Under the pieces are notes generated by a model, which was given only the letters and a program-made list of their open reading frames with translations, was not told the DNA's origin and did not search any database. From Candidatus Hadarchaeales archaeon (GTDB taxonomy: Archaea; Hadarchaeota; Hadarchaeia; Hadarchaeales; WYZ-LMO6): 64,000 nt of DNA. The position numbers and the translations under genes were made by a program. The stretch spans positions 248,001 to 312,000 of the forward strand of contig JAVYML010000003.1 in NCBI GenBank assembly GCA_038736355.1, read 5' to 3'. This document shows, one piece after another, positions 8,923-16,983 of this stretch. Position 1 is the first letter of the stretch; each line of letters starts with the position of its first letter.

Positions 8923-9642
8923 ATGCCTGAAAAAGTAGAAGTGGTGCTCGGAGAGATTTCTAGGATAAACTTGAATCGACCGGAAAGGAAGAACGCGCTC
9001 GATTTACAAATGTTGGAGGAACTGGACGAGGTTCTAGAGGAAGTAAAGGAGTATAAACCAAGGGTACTGGTTCTGGGGGGGAAGGGGGACACCTTTTGCT
9101 CAGGTCTGGATACCTCGGTGCTAGCAGAACTGGCTGGTTGGGAAGAAGAGAGACTCCTCCCCATCATAGACCTTGCCCAAAGGGTAATAGCAAAACTCAG
9201 GAGAATGGACTGTCCTGTGATAGCGGCTTGTCAGAGGTATGCCATAGGAGGGGGGATGCAGCTCGCCCTAGCGGCCGATTTGAGACTTGCCACTCCAGGA
9301 ACCACCTTCTACTTAAGGGAACCGGAATTCGGTATCCTTCCAGACATGGGAGCCCTTTATCTCTTACCCAGGATAGTGGGGGAAGGCCTGGCTAGGGATC
9401 TCATCTTGACCGGAAGAAGGATGACGGCGGAGGAAGGTGAGAAAGTGGGATTGGTGAATGGGATTTTCCCCTCTCTAGAGGAAGGAATAAAACTGTATGT
9501 GGAGAGAATTCTCTCCCTACATCACACCCCACTCCGCGAGTCCAAGAGAATACTGGAGGCCTGTTGGGAAGAGGGATTTGACTCAAACATGGCAAAGGCC
9601 AAAGAAGCGCAACTCAGATGTTTGAGGGAACTTAAGACCTAA
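8923..9642 (+). CDS. Enoyl-CoA hydratase/isomerase (crotonase) family protein
   Basis: A 239-residue crotonase. Oxyanion-hole segments are visible as FCSGLDTSV (near 58) and AIGGGMQLALAADLR (near 104). The position of the first catalytic Glu of enoyl-CoA hydratase (rat E144) is Gln here (GGGMQLA), while an acidic residue is kept in the second segment REPEFGILPDMG. One Glu rather than two is more typical of enoyl-CoA isomerases or other crotonases than of classic hydratases. The ATG at 8923 follows AAGGAAAAAG; an in-frame extension to 8821 overlaps the divergent BKACE gene and is rejected. Confidence 0.85.
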   Translation: MPEKVEVVLGEISRINLNRPERKNALDLQMLEELDEVLEEVKEYKPRVLVLGGKGDTFCSGLDTSVLAELAGWEEERLLPIIDLAQRVIAKLRRMDCPVIAACQRYAIGGGMQLALAADLRLATPGTTFYLREPEFGILPDMGALYLLPRIVGEGLARDLILTGRRMTAEEGEKVGLVNGIFPSLEEGIKLYVERILSLHHTPLRESKRILEACWEEGFDSNMAKAKEAQLRCLRELKT

Positions 9643-11017
9643 GGGCCCTCATGTGCTCAATGCTCCTTTTCACATGCTCCCTGAGGGCTATGTCTTCCCT
9701 ATGTCTGAGCGGACCATCCACTCTCCTTATGGCCTCGAGTGCTATCTCCCTAGCCCTTTCCAAATCATCCCCTATCCCCACGGCAGCCACGGTCCTGGAA
9801 CTTAGGGCCCAAAGTTCTCCATTTTCCCTGACTTCCAGAGAACCGGGATAAAGCCTCAGGTCCTCCCCGTATTTTGCCTTCAGGGCTTCCGCTTCCTCCA
9901 GCTTCACTCTCCTGGGCCCCGAGTACTTCCTGTAACCCCCGTATTCCAAAGGAACGGCATAGATCACCACGCTGGCCCTCCTTTTAAACCTCATTCCCCT
10001 CAGCTCACCATCCAAACAGCGAAAACAGATTTCCACGAAGTCGTCCTCCAACAAAGGCATCAGGTTCATTACCTCTGGATCCCCCCACCTGCTATTCACT
10101 TCCAGCACCTTAACCCCCTCCCGTGTGAGAATGTATCCCATGTACATTACTCCCATCAACTTCGGATTCCTTCCCTCTCCCTTGAGTCTCCGGTGGAGAC
10201 GTTCGGCTATTTCTATCGCCTGCTCCCAATCCCTTCTCTCCATGAAGGGAAGGAGCTCATCCACATCCTTATAGGATCCCATCCCTCCCGTGTTGGGCCC
10301 CTGATCCCAGTCAAAGGCCCTCTTGTAATCCCTTACGCATGGAGTAGGGATCAAATGTTCTCCATCCGAAAGGAACTGGAGAGAAAATTCCTCCCCCTCC
10401 AGCTTTTCTTCCACGATTACAGGCCCCTTAGAAAAAGAAGGAAGGAAGTACTCGTAAAACATTTCCTCTCTCGTCCTGAAATGATCCCCCCACACCCCTA
10501 CTCCCTTTCCTGTGGCCGGGGCATCCGGTTTTACGGCCACCTTCTCGCCCACTTCATCCAACCAGCGATAGACCTCTTCCTTCACCTTCTCCTTGGGTAT
10601 CTCGGCGGGATCGAAAACCTTAAACCTGGGATTGGCTTCGGGAGCCACTTCTTCCAGCAACTTCCTCTGCTTCACCTTACTCTTCTCTATGAAGTACTCC
10701 AAACTGGGACAAATCATCTTTATTCCCGTTTCCTTCTCCAACACATCCCTTATCCCCTGAATACCCGGTCCTTCCGGTCCCAAGATCCCAAAGGAGATTT
10801 CCTTCGCATGTTTCTTCGCAAACTTCACGATATCCCTCACGTTCAAATCGGGAATTACCACATGTTCTCCTCCCGTCTCTTGGGCCTTCTTCAGGTTGAA
10901 GGGATTCCTTTGTCTATCGGCTATGAACAACTTGACCATATGCCAGCTTCGACAAAGGGTATCGGCCAAACAGGCAAACCTGCTTCCGTAACTCACCCCG
11001 AGCACACCTACTGGCAT
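9632..11017 (-). CDS. purD: Phosphoribosylamine--glycine ligase (GAR synthetase)
   Basis: A 461-residue ATP-grasp ligase for step two of purine synthesis, joining phosphoribosylamine and glycine. Typical elements are SFGILGPEGPGIQGI near 95, AVKPDAPATGKGVGV near 183 (ATP-grasp), GPNTGGMGSY near 264 and the metal-binding EVNSRWGDPE near 333. The N-terminal domain starts PVGVLGVSYGSR, somewhat divergent from bacterial PurD. It is longer than bacterial PurD (about 430). purN ends 1 bp away upstream on the same strand, so the two consecutive purine genes are likely co-transcribed. Confidence 0.9.
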   Translation of the reverse strand: MPVGVLGVSYGSRFACLADTLCRSWHMVKLFIADRQRNPFNLKKAQETGGEHVVIPDLNVRDIVKFAKKHAKEISFGILGPEGPGIQGIRDVLEKETGIKMICPSLEYFIEKSKVKQRKLLEEVAPEANPRFKVFDPAEIPKEKVKEEVYRWLDEVGEKVAVKPDAPATGKGVGVWGDHFRTREEMFYEYFLPSFSKGPVIVEEKLEGEEFSLQFLSDGEHLIPTPCVRDYKRAFDWDQGPNTGGMGSYKDVDELLPFMERRDWEQAIEIAERLHRRLKGEGRNPKLMGVMYMGYILTREGVKVLEVNSRWGDPEVMNLMPLLEDDFVEICFRCLDGELRGMRFKRRASVVIYAVPLEYGGYRKYSGPRRVKLEEAEALKAKYGEDLRLYPGSLEVRENGELWALSSRTVAAVGIGDDLERAREIALEAIRRVDGPLRHREDIALREHVKRSIEHMRALRS

Positions 11018-11018
11018 T

Positions 11019-11705
11019 CTATTCCTCCATCCTCACGTAACCTTCTTTCCATTCACCATTCGTCCTAACGTAAACTTTTCCCCTCTCGTCCAAGGCGAAT
11101 TTTCCTTGCGAAAGGAGCCTGAGGGCCTCTCTATAAGCAGGACCATCGCATTTCACCTTCATGAGCTCCTGCTGTTCTTCTGGGCTTCTACCCTCCACGG
11201 GGAGAGGGGGAGAAATAACTAGGATGGGGCCCTGATCCGCCTCTTCGATCATGATGTGAACCGTAGACCTCGTCACCTTTTCCCCCGCTTCCAACTGGGC
11301 CCTGACGGCACCCAATCCCGTATATTTCCTTCTTCCCCCTTCCTCTATGGAAAGATCAGCGGGATGAACGTTCAGAACACGGTAAGGAAACCTGCTTAGG
11401 AAGAGGGGTGTGAGGATATACATGTAACCTGAACAAGCCACTATGTCCGGCTCCCATCCCCTTCTCTCTATTACTGAGAGAAGCTCCTTTTCGTATTCCT
11501 CCCTCACCTTCATGTCCCTGATGGGTCTGCCCGCGTAGAAGTCGTAGATATCCACTACCTCCACCGGTATCCCAAAGGTCTGGAACTTGGCAATTCCAGG
11601 AGCTTTCTTATTGGAAGAAATTCCTCCTATGACCTCGTAGCCTTCTCCTCCCACCATAAAGGGAAGGGCACTTGCCCCGCCTGAAAAGAGAACCAAGACT
11701 TTCAT
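11019..11705 (-). CDS. purN: Phosphoribosylglycinamide formyltransferase-like protein
   Basis: This protein (228 residues from ATG 11705) is a formyltransferase-fold enzyme of the GART type, using 10-formyl-THF-type cofactors. It begins MKVLVLFSGGASALPFM; the catalytic region shows YRVLNVHPADLSI near 120 (Asn and His) and EEADQGPILVI near 158 (Asp). The sequence is divergent from E. coli PurN, but its place before purD supports GAR formylation. I chose 11705 because AAGGAAGGAAGGAAG directly precedes it; an ATG at 11741 adds 12 residues. The frame remains open to 12158 but that part overlaps the presenilin-like gene. Confidence 0.8.
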   Translation of the reverse strand: MKVLVLFSGGASALPFMVGGEGYEVIGGISSNKKAPGIAKFQTFGIPVEVVDIYDFYAGRPIRDMKVREEYEKELLSVIERRGWEPDIVACSGYMYILTPLFLSRFPYRVLNVHPADLSIEEGGRRKYTGLGAVRAQLEAGEKVTRSTVHIMIEEADQGPILVISPPLPVEGRSPEEQQELMKVKCDGPAYREALRLLSQGKFALDERGKVYVRTNGEWKEGYVRMEE

Positions 11706-11784
11706 CTTCCTTCCTTCCTTGGGCTCGTAGATGGGCTTCATGCTAAAAAAATGCGCGGGCCTTCCCTTATCTATTTCGGTGGAC

Positions 11785-12624
11785 TCAGAGCAACTCGGAG
11801 AGCAAGAATCCCAATAGGCAACCAGCGGAGAGGAAGGGAAGACCGGGAAAGATCCTTCCAGGCTTCCTATGAAGGAGGAGCAAAAGGAAGAGGAGGAAAA
11901 GGGCGGAGGAGAAGGAGACGAGAAGGAAGGAAAGAAGGCCTTCACAGGCAAAAACGGAGGACGAGAAAAGGAGGGGCAGGATGAGATCCCCTCCTCCCAG
12001 ATAGAAAATTTTTCCCTTTCCTCTTCCGACGGGTTTTCCTTCTTCAAGGAATTCTCCAAGATTCTTCGGAACCGACAGAAGAAGGGAGCTGGAAGAAGGG
12101 ACGAGCCTTTCGGCCATGAAAACCATGTGCTTGCTGACGAATACGGAAAAATAATCATAAACGGAGAAAAGGGCCAGGAGTAGGATACCGGGAAGGGGAC
12201 TCAGAGAGACCCCCAGCACCGCTCCCACCCCTGCTGAAGAGAGGATTAGAACAAGGTCCCTGTTGAGATGACTGGGTCTAATCATTCTCCATCCCACTAG
12301 CAGAAGGGAGAGGAAAAATCCCAGAGGAAACCAGCCAAACTTTGCCCCAATCAGTAAATCCAGCGTAAGCCAACAACAGAAAAAGATCACCATGACTTCG
12401 AAAATCCTGAACCATCTGGCCTTGAACTTCAGTAAAAAAAGAACGAAAAGGGTAAGGGGAAGGAGGACGGCGAAGAGGTAGAGAGAATTCCAAACACTTT
12501 GTGGATTGGAAAAAAGGAGTTCCGCTTCCTTTTTTTCCACTAACTCGAGATATCTGTCACTCACCATCAAACCCAAGAACTGCACCGTCAGAAAGAAAAG
12601 GAGCAAAACTATCGCTGCCTTCAT
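11785..12624 (-). CDS. Presenilin/signal-peptide-peptidase-type membrane aspartyl protease (A22)
   Basis: A 279-residue integral membrane protein with about nine hydrophobic segments. The two intramembrane aspartates of the presenilin/SPP family are visible: LFSVYDYFSVFVSKH near 150 (YD motif) and YLGGGDLILPL near 208 (GxGD motif, here GGGD), and the C-terminal PAL-like motif appears as FPGLPFLSAG near 257. This fits archaeal presenilin homologues, which cut transmembrane helices within the bilayer. The first two helices flank a polar segment outside the membrane. It sits alone between purN and a divergent gene; its substrate is unknown. Confidence 0.85.
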   Translation of the reverse strand: MKAAIVLLLFFLTVQFLGLMVSDRYLELVEKKEAELLFSNPQSVWNSLYLFAVLLPLTLFVLFLLKFKARWFRIFEVMVIFFCCWLTLDLLIGAKFGWFPLGFFLSLLLVGWRMIRPSHLNRDLVLILSSAGVGAVLGVSLSPLPGILLLALFSVYDYFSVFVSKHMVFMAERLVPSSSSLLLSVPKNLGEFLEEGKPVGRGKGKIFYLGGGDLILPLLFSSSVFACEGLLSFLLVSFSSALFLLFLLLLLHRKPGRIFPGLPFLSAGCLLGFLLSELL

Positions 12625-12683
12625 CCTCTATCCTTGGCCTAGAAGAAAAAAACTGTTTTTTACCTCCTTTCCCACAACAAAAG

Positions 12684-13205
12684 ATGGAAGAAAAAGAAGG
12701 ATTGCTGGAAGTGGCCAGACTCATGGCCCTTTCAGCTAGAACCGCTCCAAAGGCAAGGGGTAGGGATCACCTCAGGATAAGGATCCTGACTATTCCCGAA
12801 AAAGAAAAACTGGCGGAGAAGATGGAGGAGATGGCGAATCAATACGAGTTCTTCCGCAGGGATGCCAAAAACATCAGAACTGCCAATACCGTTTTGCTCA
12901 TAGGACTGGTGGGAGAACCCATGGACCTAAATTGCGGGGCCTGCGGCAGGAGCTGCGAGGAAATCAGAAAGGAGGGTAAGAAAGAGGGGAGGGGATGCGC
13001 TGGACCCATATGTGTAGTGGATGCCCTCAATTTGGGTATAGCCCTGGGTTCTGCCGCCAAAACGGCCTCGCTACTCAATGTGGATAACAGAATGATGTTT
13101 TCTGCCGGGGTGGCCGCCAGGAAAGCCGGACTAATGGAAGCCGATGTGGTGATTGCCCTCCCCCTCTCTGCCACGGGAAAGAACCCCTTCTTCGATAGGG
13201 GATAA
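12684..13205 (+). CDS. DUF2148 ferredoxin-domain protein
   Basis: A 173-residue protein of the DUF2148 family. It starts with a nitroreductase-like helix (LMALSARTAPKARGRDHLRI, residues 14-33) and has a cysteine cluster LNCGACGRSCEEI near 84 plus GRGCAGPICVVDALNLGIALGSAA near 106, which likely bind an iron-sulfur cluster. The family is common in anaerobic bacteria and archaea; its reaction is not established. The ATG at 12684 is chosen because the longer frame (from 12501) runs through the divergent presenilin-like gene. The C-terminus KNPFFDRG is typical. Confidence 0.8.
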   Translation: MEEKEGLLEVARLMALSARTAPKARGRDHLRIRILTIPEKEKLAEKMEEMANQYEFFRRDAKNIRTANTVLLIGLVGEPMDLNCGACGRSCEEIRKEGKKEGRGCAGPICVVDALNLGIALGSAAKTASLLNVDNRMMFSAGVAARKAGLMEADVVIALPLSATGKNPFFDRG

Positions 13206-13243
13206 CCTCTTATGGAGGAAAGGGAGAAGAAAAAGGTGGTCCA

Positions 13244-13366
13244 ATGGCGTGTGGAGGGGCTGAGGTAAGCGCCACCGTGGAGGAAGAAAAGCTCTTGAAG
13301 AAAAAGGCTGAGGCCCTAAAGGAGTGGGAAGAGTTCAAAAAGATGAGCAAGAAAAAAATCAAGTAA
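13244..13366 (+). CDS. Small charged protein (40 residues), putative
   Basis: A short open frame fills the gap between the DUF2148 gene and the end of nikR. It starts MACGGAEVSATVEEE and continues as a Lys/Glu-rich helix ending KKIK. GGTGGT at 13236-13241 could be a ribosome-binding site. An 18-codon frame beginning at 13212 overlaps its start in another frame. No family was recognised with certainty; the coding bias (AAG/GAG/GAA) resembles real genes here. It could also be untranslated leader or intergenic sequence. Confidence 0.4.
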   Translation: MACGGAEVSATVEEEKLLKKKAEALKEWEEFKKMSKKKIK

Positions 13367-13367
13367 G

Positions 13368-13778
13368 TCAAGTGCCTGCCACTACAAGCTTAACCTGTTT
13401 CACTCCCCTGAGGGCTCCTAGCCTATCCACCAATTTTTTTATTTCTCCCGCCGTTCCTCTGACCAAAAGGGTTTCCATGCAATTCTTCTCATCTAAGTGA
13501 AGATGTTGGGAAGAACGGATGATCCCTTCACTTCTATGCTGTATTTCTAGGATCTCTTCCGTCAAACCTCTAACCTCATGATCGTAAACCATCACCACCA
13601 CCCCCAAGAGCTCCCCCTCCAATTCGCTGCGCCATTTGTAATTGGTGAGGAAATCCCTGATGGCATCTCTAATGGCCTCAGAGCGACTTACATAGTTCTG
13701 CGATTTAAGAGAACGATCTAGTTCATGCAAAAGATCCTCGGGAAGGGTAATGCTTATCCTAGTTATTTTCTCTCCCAT
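13368..13778 (-). CDS. nikR: Nickel-responsive regulator NikR
   Basis: A 136-residue ribbon-helix-helix repressor with a C-terminal ACT-like nickel-binding domain. The RHH part is RISITLPEDLLHELDR to about residue 50; the nickel ligands are in MVYDHEVRGL (His near 75) and SSQHLHLDEKNCMETLLVRG (two His and Cys, about 89-97). NikR binds DNA when nickel is sufficient and shuts off nickel uptake. ATG 13778 is preferred over TTG 13784 because it is followed directly by the usual MGEKITRISI. It is divergent from the nickel-dependent maturation gene cooC, a sensible regulatory pairing. Confidence 0.93.
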   Translation of the reverse strand: MGEKITRISITLPEDLLHELDRSLKSQNYVSRSEAIRDAIRDFLTNYKWRSELEGELLGVVVMVYDHEVRGLTEEILEIQHRSEGIIRSSQHLHLDEKNCMETLLVRGTAGEIKKLVDRLGALRGVKQVKLVVAGT

Positions 13779-13832
13779 CTTCAACCTTAAGCCTCAGGTT
13801 CTTTAATCCTACCGGAGACCCAAATTAGAAAT

Positions 13833-13840
13833 GTTTAAAT
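13833..13840 (+). promoter_or_regulatory. Candidate TATA box between nikR and cooC
   Basis: GTTTAAAT within the 147-bp divergent gap is the only good archaeal TATA-like element for the plus strand. It would start transcription near 13862, giving cooC a leader of about 60 nt. No clear NikR palindrome could be picked out by eye. Confidence 0.35.
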
Positions 13841-13925
13841 TGTTTCCTCCAGGGTGTAGGATACGTGAAAGATGGGCTGGTAACGGCTCAAGAGATAACC
13901 TTTTACAACTCCCAAAACCCGAAAC

Positions 13926-14723
13926 TTGGGTGAGAACCTGAAGATAGCGATAACAGGGAAGGGAGGGGTGGGAAAAACCACCATAGCAGCTGGACTGGCT
14001 AGGGCCTTTGGCAGGAGGGGAAAGAAAGTGGTGGCCCTAGACTTGGATCCTTCCCCCAACCTCCTCTTCACGTTGGGAACGGAGGGAGAAGTGGCGAAAG
14101 AAAAGCTGATACCCCTGATGGAGAGGTCTTCTCTCATCCAAGAGAGAACTGGAGCACCACCGGAGGGATATGGTCTGGTCTTCAAACTCAACCCCAAGGT
14201 AGACGACCTTCTCGATAGATTCGGTATAAAATGCAGGGATGGAGTGAAGTTACTGGTAGTGGGGAAAATCAGGAAGGGTGGACAGGGTTGTTTCTGTCCC
14301 GCCAATGCCCTTGCCAGGAGACTCATTGAGTATCTTTCTAGAGTGGCCGAAGTCCTCGTCCTAGACATGGAAGCGGGAGTGGAACATCTGGGGAGGGGAA
14401 CCACGCAGGCTACGGAGGTAATGATCGTGGTGGTAGAACCAAGTCTAAAATCCCTCGAAACCGCCAAACAGATCAAAAAGCTTGGAGAAGATTTGGGGAT
14501 AAACAAGATTTTCTCCGTGCTCAACAAGTTCAGGGAGGGAAGTGAGGGATTGATGAGAAAATTGGAAGAGGAAGGCATGCCCGTTCTGGCCGTTATTCCC
14601 TATACGGAAGCGGTGGCAAGAGCGGAGTTACTCGGAGAATCCGTTTTCGATTCTGAGGAAGGAAAGAATCTTTTTTCCAAATTCATGGAGCTCAGCTTGG
14701 AGCTGGAGGAAAGGATCAGATGA
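13926..14723 (+). CDS. cooC: CO dehydrogenase nickel-insertion ATPase CooC
   Basis: A 265-residue MinD/SIMIBI-class ATPase. It has the deviant Walker A motif GKGGVGKTT (11-19), LDLDPSPNL switch I near 39, and the diagnostic CxC motif in GQGCFCPANALARR near 119, which binds nickel between two protomers in CooC. CooC loads nickel into the C-cluster of CO dehydrogenase, and this window carries the cdh operon. The only start keeping the first strand is TTG at 13926. The stop overlaps the next gene by 4 bp, and NikR is divergent upstream. Confidence 0.88.
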   Translation: MGENLKIAITGKGGVGKTTIAAGLARAFGRRGKKVVALDLDPSPNLLFTLGTEGEVAKEKLIPLMERSSLIQERTGAPPEGYGLVFKLNPKVDDLLDRFGIKCRDGVKLLVVGKIRKGGQGCFCPANALARRLIEYLSRVAEVLVLDMEAGVEHLGRGTTQATEVMIVVVEPSLKSLETAKQIKKLGEDLGINKIFSVLNKFREGSEGLMRKLEEEGMPVLAVIPYTEAVARAELLGESVFDSEEGKNLFSKFMELSLELEERIR

Positions 14724-15142
14724 AGAAGGTCTTTCCGAGACTGGGCGCCTCCGTACTGGTGGAAAGGGGAGATAAGATCTTGCTGGTAAAGAGGGGTTCT
14801 GAGCCTGGAAAGGGAAGATGGGCGTTACCTGGAGGACTGGTGGAAGTTGGTGAAGGAATAAGAAAAGCTGCAGTGAGAGAAGTGAAGGAAGAGACGGGAA
14901 TAAAGATAAGACTCAAGGGGTTGGTGGGTGTCTACGATATCTTGGAAAAGAATGGAAAGGGAGTGCTCCAATACCATTACGTTACCGTCTGCTTTTTGGG
15001 AGAAGCCCTCTCCACCGAAGTGAGGAAGGGGGGTGAAGTGCTGGATGCGGGATGGTTCGGGAGGGAAGAACTGGGGAAGAAAAAACTCACTAAAACCACC
15101 CGGAGGATTTTAAAGGAAAGGGGTTGGCTGGTGAAAGGTTGA
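14720..15142 (+). CDS. NUDIX hydrolase
   Basis: A 140-residue NUDIX protein. The Nudix box (G-x5-E-x7-REVxEETG) runs from GGLVEVGEG near 44 to REVKEETG near 61, preceded by KGRWALPGG. Length and layout resemble archaeal ADP-ribose pyrophosphatases, but substrate cannot be fixed from the motif. It overlaps cooC by 4 bp upstream and the MBL gene downstream, so the three are one transcription unit. Confidence 0.88.
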   Translation: MKKVFPRLGASVLVERGDKILLVKRGSEPGKGRWALPGGLVEVGEGIRKAAVREVKEETGIKIRLKGLVGVYDILEKNGKGVLQYHYVTVCFLGEALSTEVRKGGEVLDAGWFGREELGKKKLTKTTRRILKERGWLVKG

Positions 15143-15786
15143 GACTGGTAAAAAACGTATATTGGTATCCCGAGAAGGGATTGGGGGATTGTAACGTTTA
15201 TGTGGTGGAAGGAAACCCCACCATCCTCATAGATCCAGGCAATCCTAGGTATCTGGAGAGACGTTTGAAGGAAATGAGGGAAGATGGGCTGGAACCGGAG
15301 GAAATAGAAATAATTGTAAACACACACAGTCATCCCGACCATTGTGGTGCCAACCGTCCCCTTCAAGAACTTTCTGGAGCCAAAATCATGATCCACAGGG
15401 AGGAAGAAGAACATCTCAAGTTCAGCATAGAATTCGGGAGATACTTCGGGATGGAAGTACCGAGGTTCGAAGTGGACTCTTACTTGGGAAACAAAATAGG
15501 AGAGGAGGAAACAGAACTCTTGGTCCTCCATACACCCGGTCATTCTCCTGGAAGTGTGAGCCTATATCACCCCAAATTGAAACTCCTTCTTTGCGGGGAC
15601 CTGGTGTTCGAAGGTGGGGTGGGAAGGACCGATTTTCCTGGTGGAAGTTCGAAAGAACTTGCAACTTCTATAGAAAAGGTTTCCGTTCTCAACCTACAGT
15701 ATCTTCTTCCTGGCCATGGAGGGATCCTGAAAGGTGAAGAAAGGATAAGGAGAAACTTCGAGTTCGTTAAGGAATACTTCCTTTAG
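15139..15786 (+). CDS. Metallo-beta-lactamase-fold hydrolase (glyoxalase II-like)
   Basis: About 215 residues. The metal-binding HxHxDH motif is NTHSHPDHCGAN near 62-70, followed by a third His in HTPGHSPGSVSL, the bridging Asp in LCGDLVFEG, and a last His in LLPGHGG near 195. This is the glyoxalase II/flavoprotein-MBL-type hydrolase pattern; the substrate is unknown. TTG 15139 overlaps the NUDIX TGA (TTGA) and is preferred; TTG 15124 adds five residues. Its end overlaps the convergent glycosyltransferase by 4 bp. Confidence 0.85.
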   Translation: MRLVKNVYWYPEKGLGDCNVYVVEGNPTILIDPGNPRYLERRLKEMREDGLEPEEIEIIVNTHSHPDHCGANRPLQELSGAKIMIHREEEEHLKFSIEFGRYFGMEVPRFEVDSYLGNKIGEEETELLVLHTPGHSPGSVSLYHPKLKLLLCGDLVFEGGVGRTDFPGGSSKELATSIEKVSVLNLQYLLPGHGGILKGEERIRRNFEFVKEYFL

Positions 15787-16943
15787 CCCAAGGTCTTCTT
15801 GTAAACTTCCAGCAGCTTGTCCGCGGATTTCTTCCAACTGAAATTCCTCACTTTCTCCCTTGCATTCTTCACCATCCTTTCCCTCTCAGAAGGCGAGTCC
15901 AATAGATAGTTGATTCCCCAAGCTATGGCCTCTGGCTGGGGTTGAACCTTTATTCCTTCCACCAGGTTTTCCATGTTTTCATCCAGTCCTCCCACACCCG
16001 CGGCCACCACAGGTTTTCCGGCGGCCCAAGCCTCGAGCAAGACGATGCCAAAGGGTTCGTTGCGACTGGGGATACAGACGATGTCACTGGCTCTGAGGAT
16101 TTCGATATACTTCCTCAAGGGCAAGAATCCCAAGAACTTAACAACGTGTCCTACCCCGAGTTCCCTCGCCCTACGCTCCAGTTCCTCCCTCATGCTTCCC
16201 GTACCAGTAAACACGAACCTCACCCTTTGCCCCTTCTCCAAAACTTTGGGGATGGCTTCTATCAAGAGATCGGGTCCCTTTTGGTACTCCAAGCGACCAG
16301 GAAAGAGTACTACAGGGTCCGAAGACAGACCATACTCCCTCTTTATCTCCTCCGGATTCACCTCTACTCCGAAATCCTCCGCATCTACGGCATTGGGTAC
16401 CACCTCCACTTTTTCTTCTGGAAGATGGTATAGCCAGCAAACCTCCCTTTTCATGTAATTGGAAACGGTGGTAACCATGTCCGCCAAATAACCTCCATAC
16501 CACTCCTTTCCTGAAATCTCCCTGAACTCCCACCAATCTCCAAACTTGTTTCCGTTCCTTCCGTATTCGGTGGAATGATAGGTAAAAACCAAGCGCCTCC
16601 CTTCCTGTTTCAGGAGATGTAAGGCTTCAACCACATGCCAGTCATGGCCGTGCACCAGGTCAAATCTCCCTTCCCTCCTTTCTACCCACTTCAGGGCGGA
16701 CACCATCGCATGGGACATGTTCCTAGTGAGGGAAAAGAGATCAAAACCTGGATCGAACTTACACCTGTGGTAGTAAACCCCCTCCAGTCTCTCGTGCTCC
16801 TCTTGACCCTCCACCCATCTGGTAAAGAGGTGAACTTCATGGCCCCTCTTGGAAAGCTCGGCGGAAAGCTTGCTCACCACTACTCCCAATCCCCCTATCC
16901 AGATGGAATGCAGGGATTCCCAAGCAAGCATCGCCACCCTCAT
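15783..16943 (-). CDS. Glycosyltransferase family 4 (glycogen synthase-like)
   Basis: A 386-residue GT-B retaining glycosyltransferase. The N-terminal half carries WIGGLGVVVSKLSAELSKRGH (donor loop, residues 14-34) and DLVHGHDWHVVEAL near 95; the C-terminal nucleotide-sugar domain has LFPGRLEYQKGPDLL near 213 and the E-x7-E pair in PSRNEPFGIVLLEAWAAGKP near 290. The GGLG loop near the N-terminus is typical of glycogen/starch synthase-like GT4 enzymes. It is followed upstream by a second related GT4 gene 40 bp away, suggesting a joint role in glycogen or surface glycan synthesis. Confidence 0.85.
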   Translation of the reverse strand: MRVAMLAWESLHSIWIGGLGVVVSKLSAELSKRGHEVHLFTRWVEGQEEHERLEGVYYHRCKFDPGFDLFSLTRNMSHAMVSALKWVERREGRFDLVHGHDWHVVEALHLLKQEGRRLVFTYHSTEYGRNGNKFGDWWEFREISGKEWYGGYLADMVTTVSNYMKREVCWLYHLPEEKVEVVPNAVDAEDFGVEVNPEEIKREYGLSSDPVVLFPGRLEYQKGPDLLIEAIPKVLEKGQRVRFVFTGTGSMREELERRARELGVGHVVKFLGFLPLRKYIEILRASDIVCIPSRNEPFGIVLLEAWAAGKPVVAAGVGGLDENMENLVEGIKVQPQPEAIAWGINYLLDSPSERERMVKNAREKVRNFSWKKSADKLLEVYKKTLG

Positions 16944-16983
16944 CCATACTACCTCCTAAAGTCTTCGCTAAAATAGGCAAAGG

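Noticed and set aside
11742-12158. Long N-terminal extension of the purN frame
   Set aside because: It overlaps the presenilin-like gene in another frame and reads as Ser/Pro-rich non-family sequence.
13212-13265. 18-codon frame after the DUF2148 gene
   Set aside because: Too short and overlapping the better 40-residue frame at 13244.
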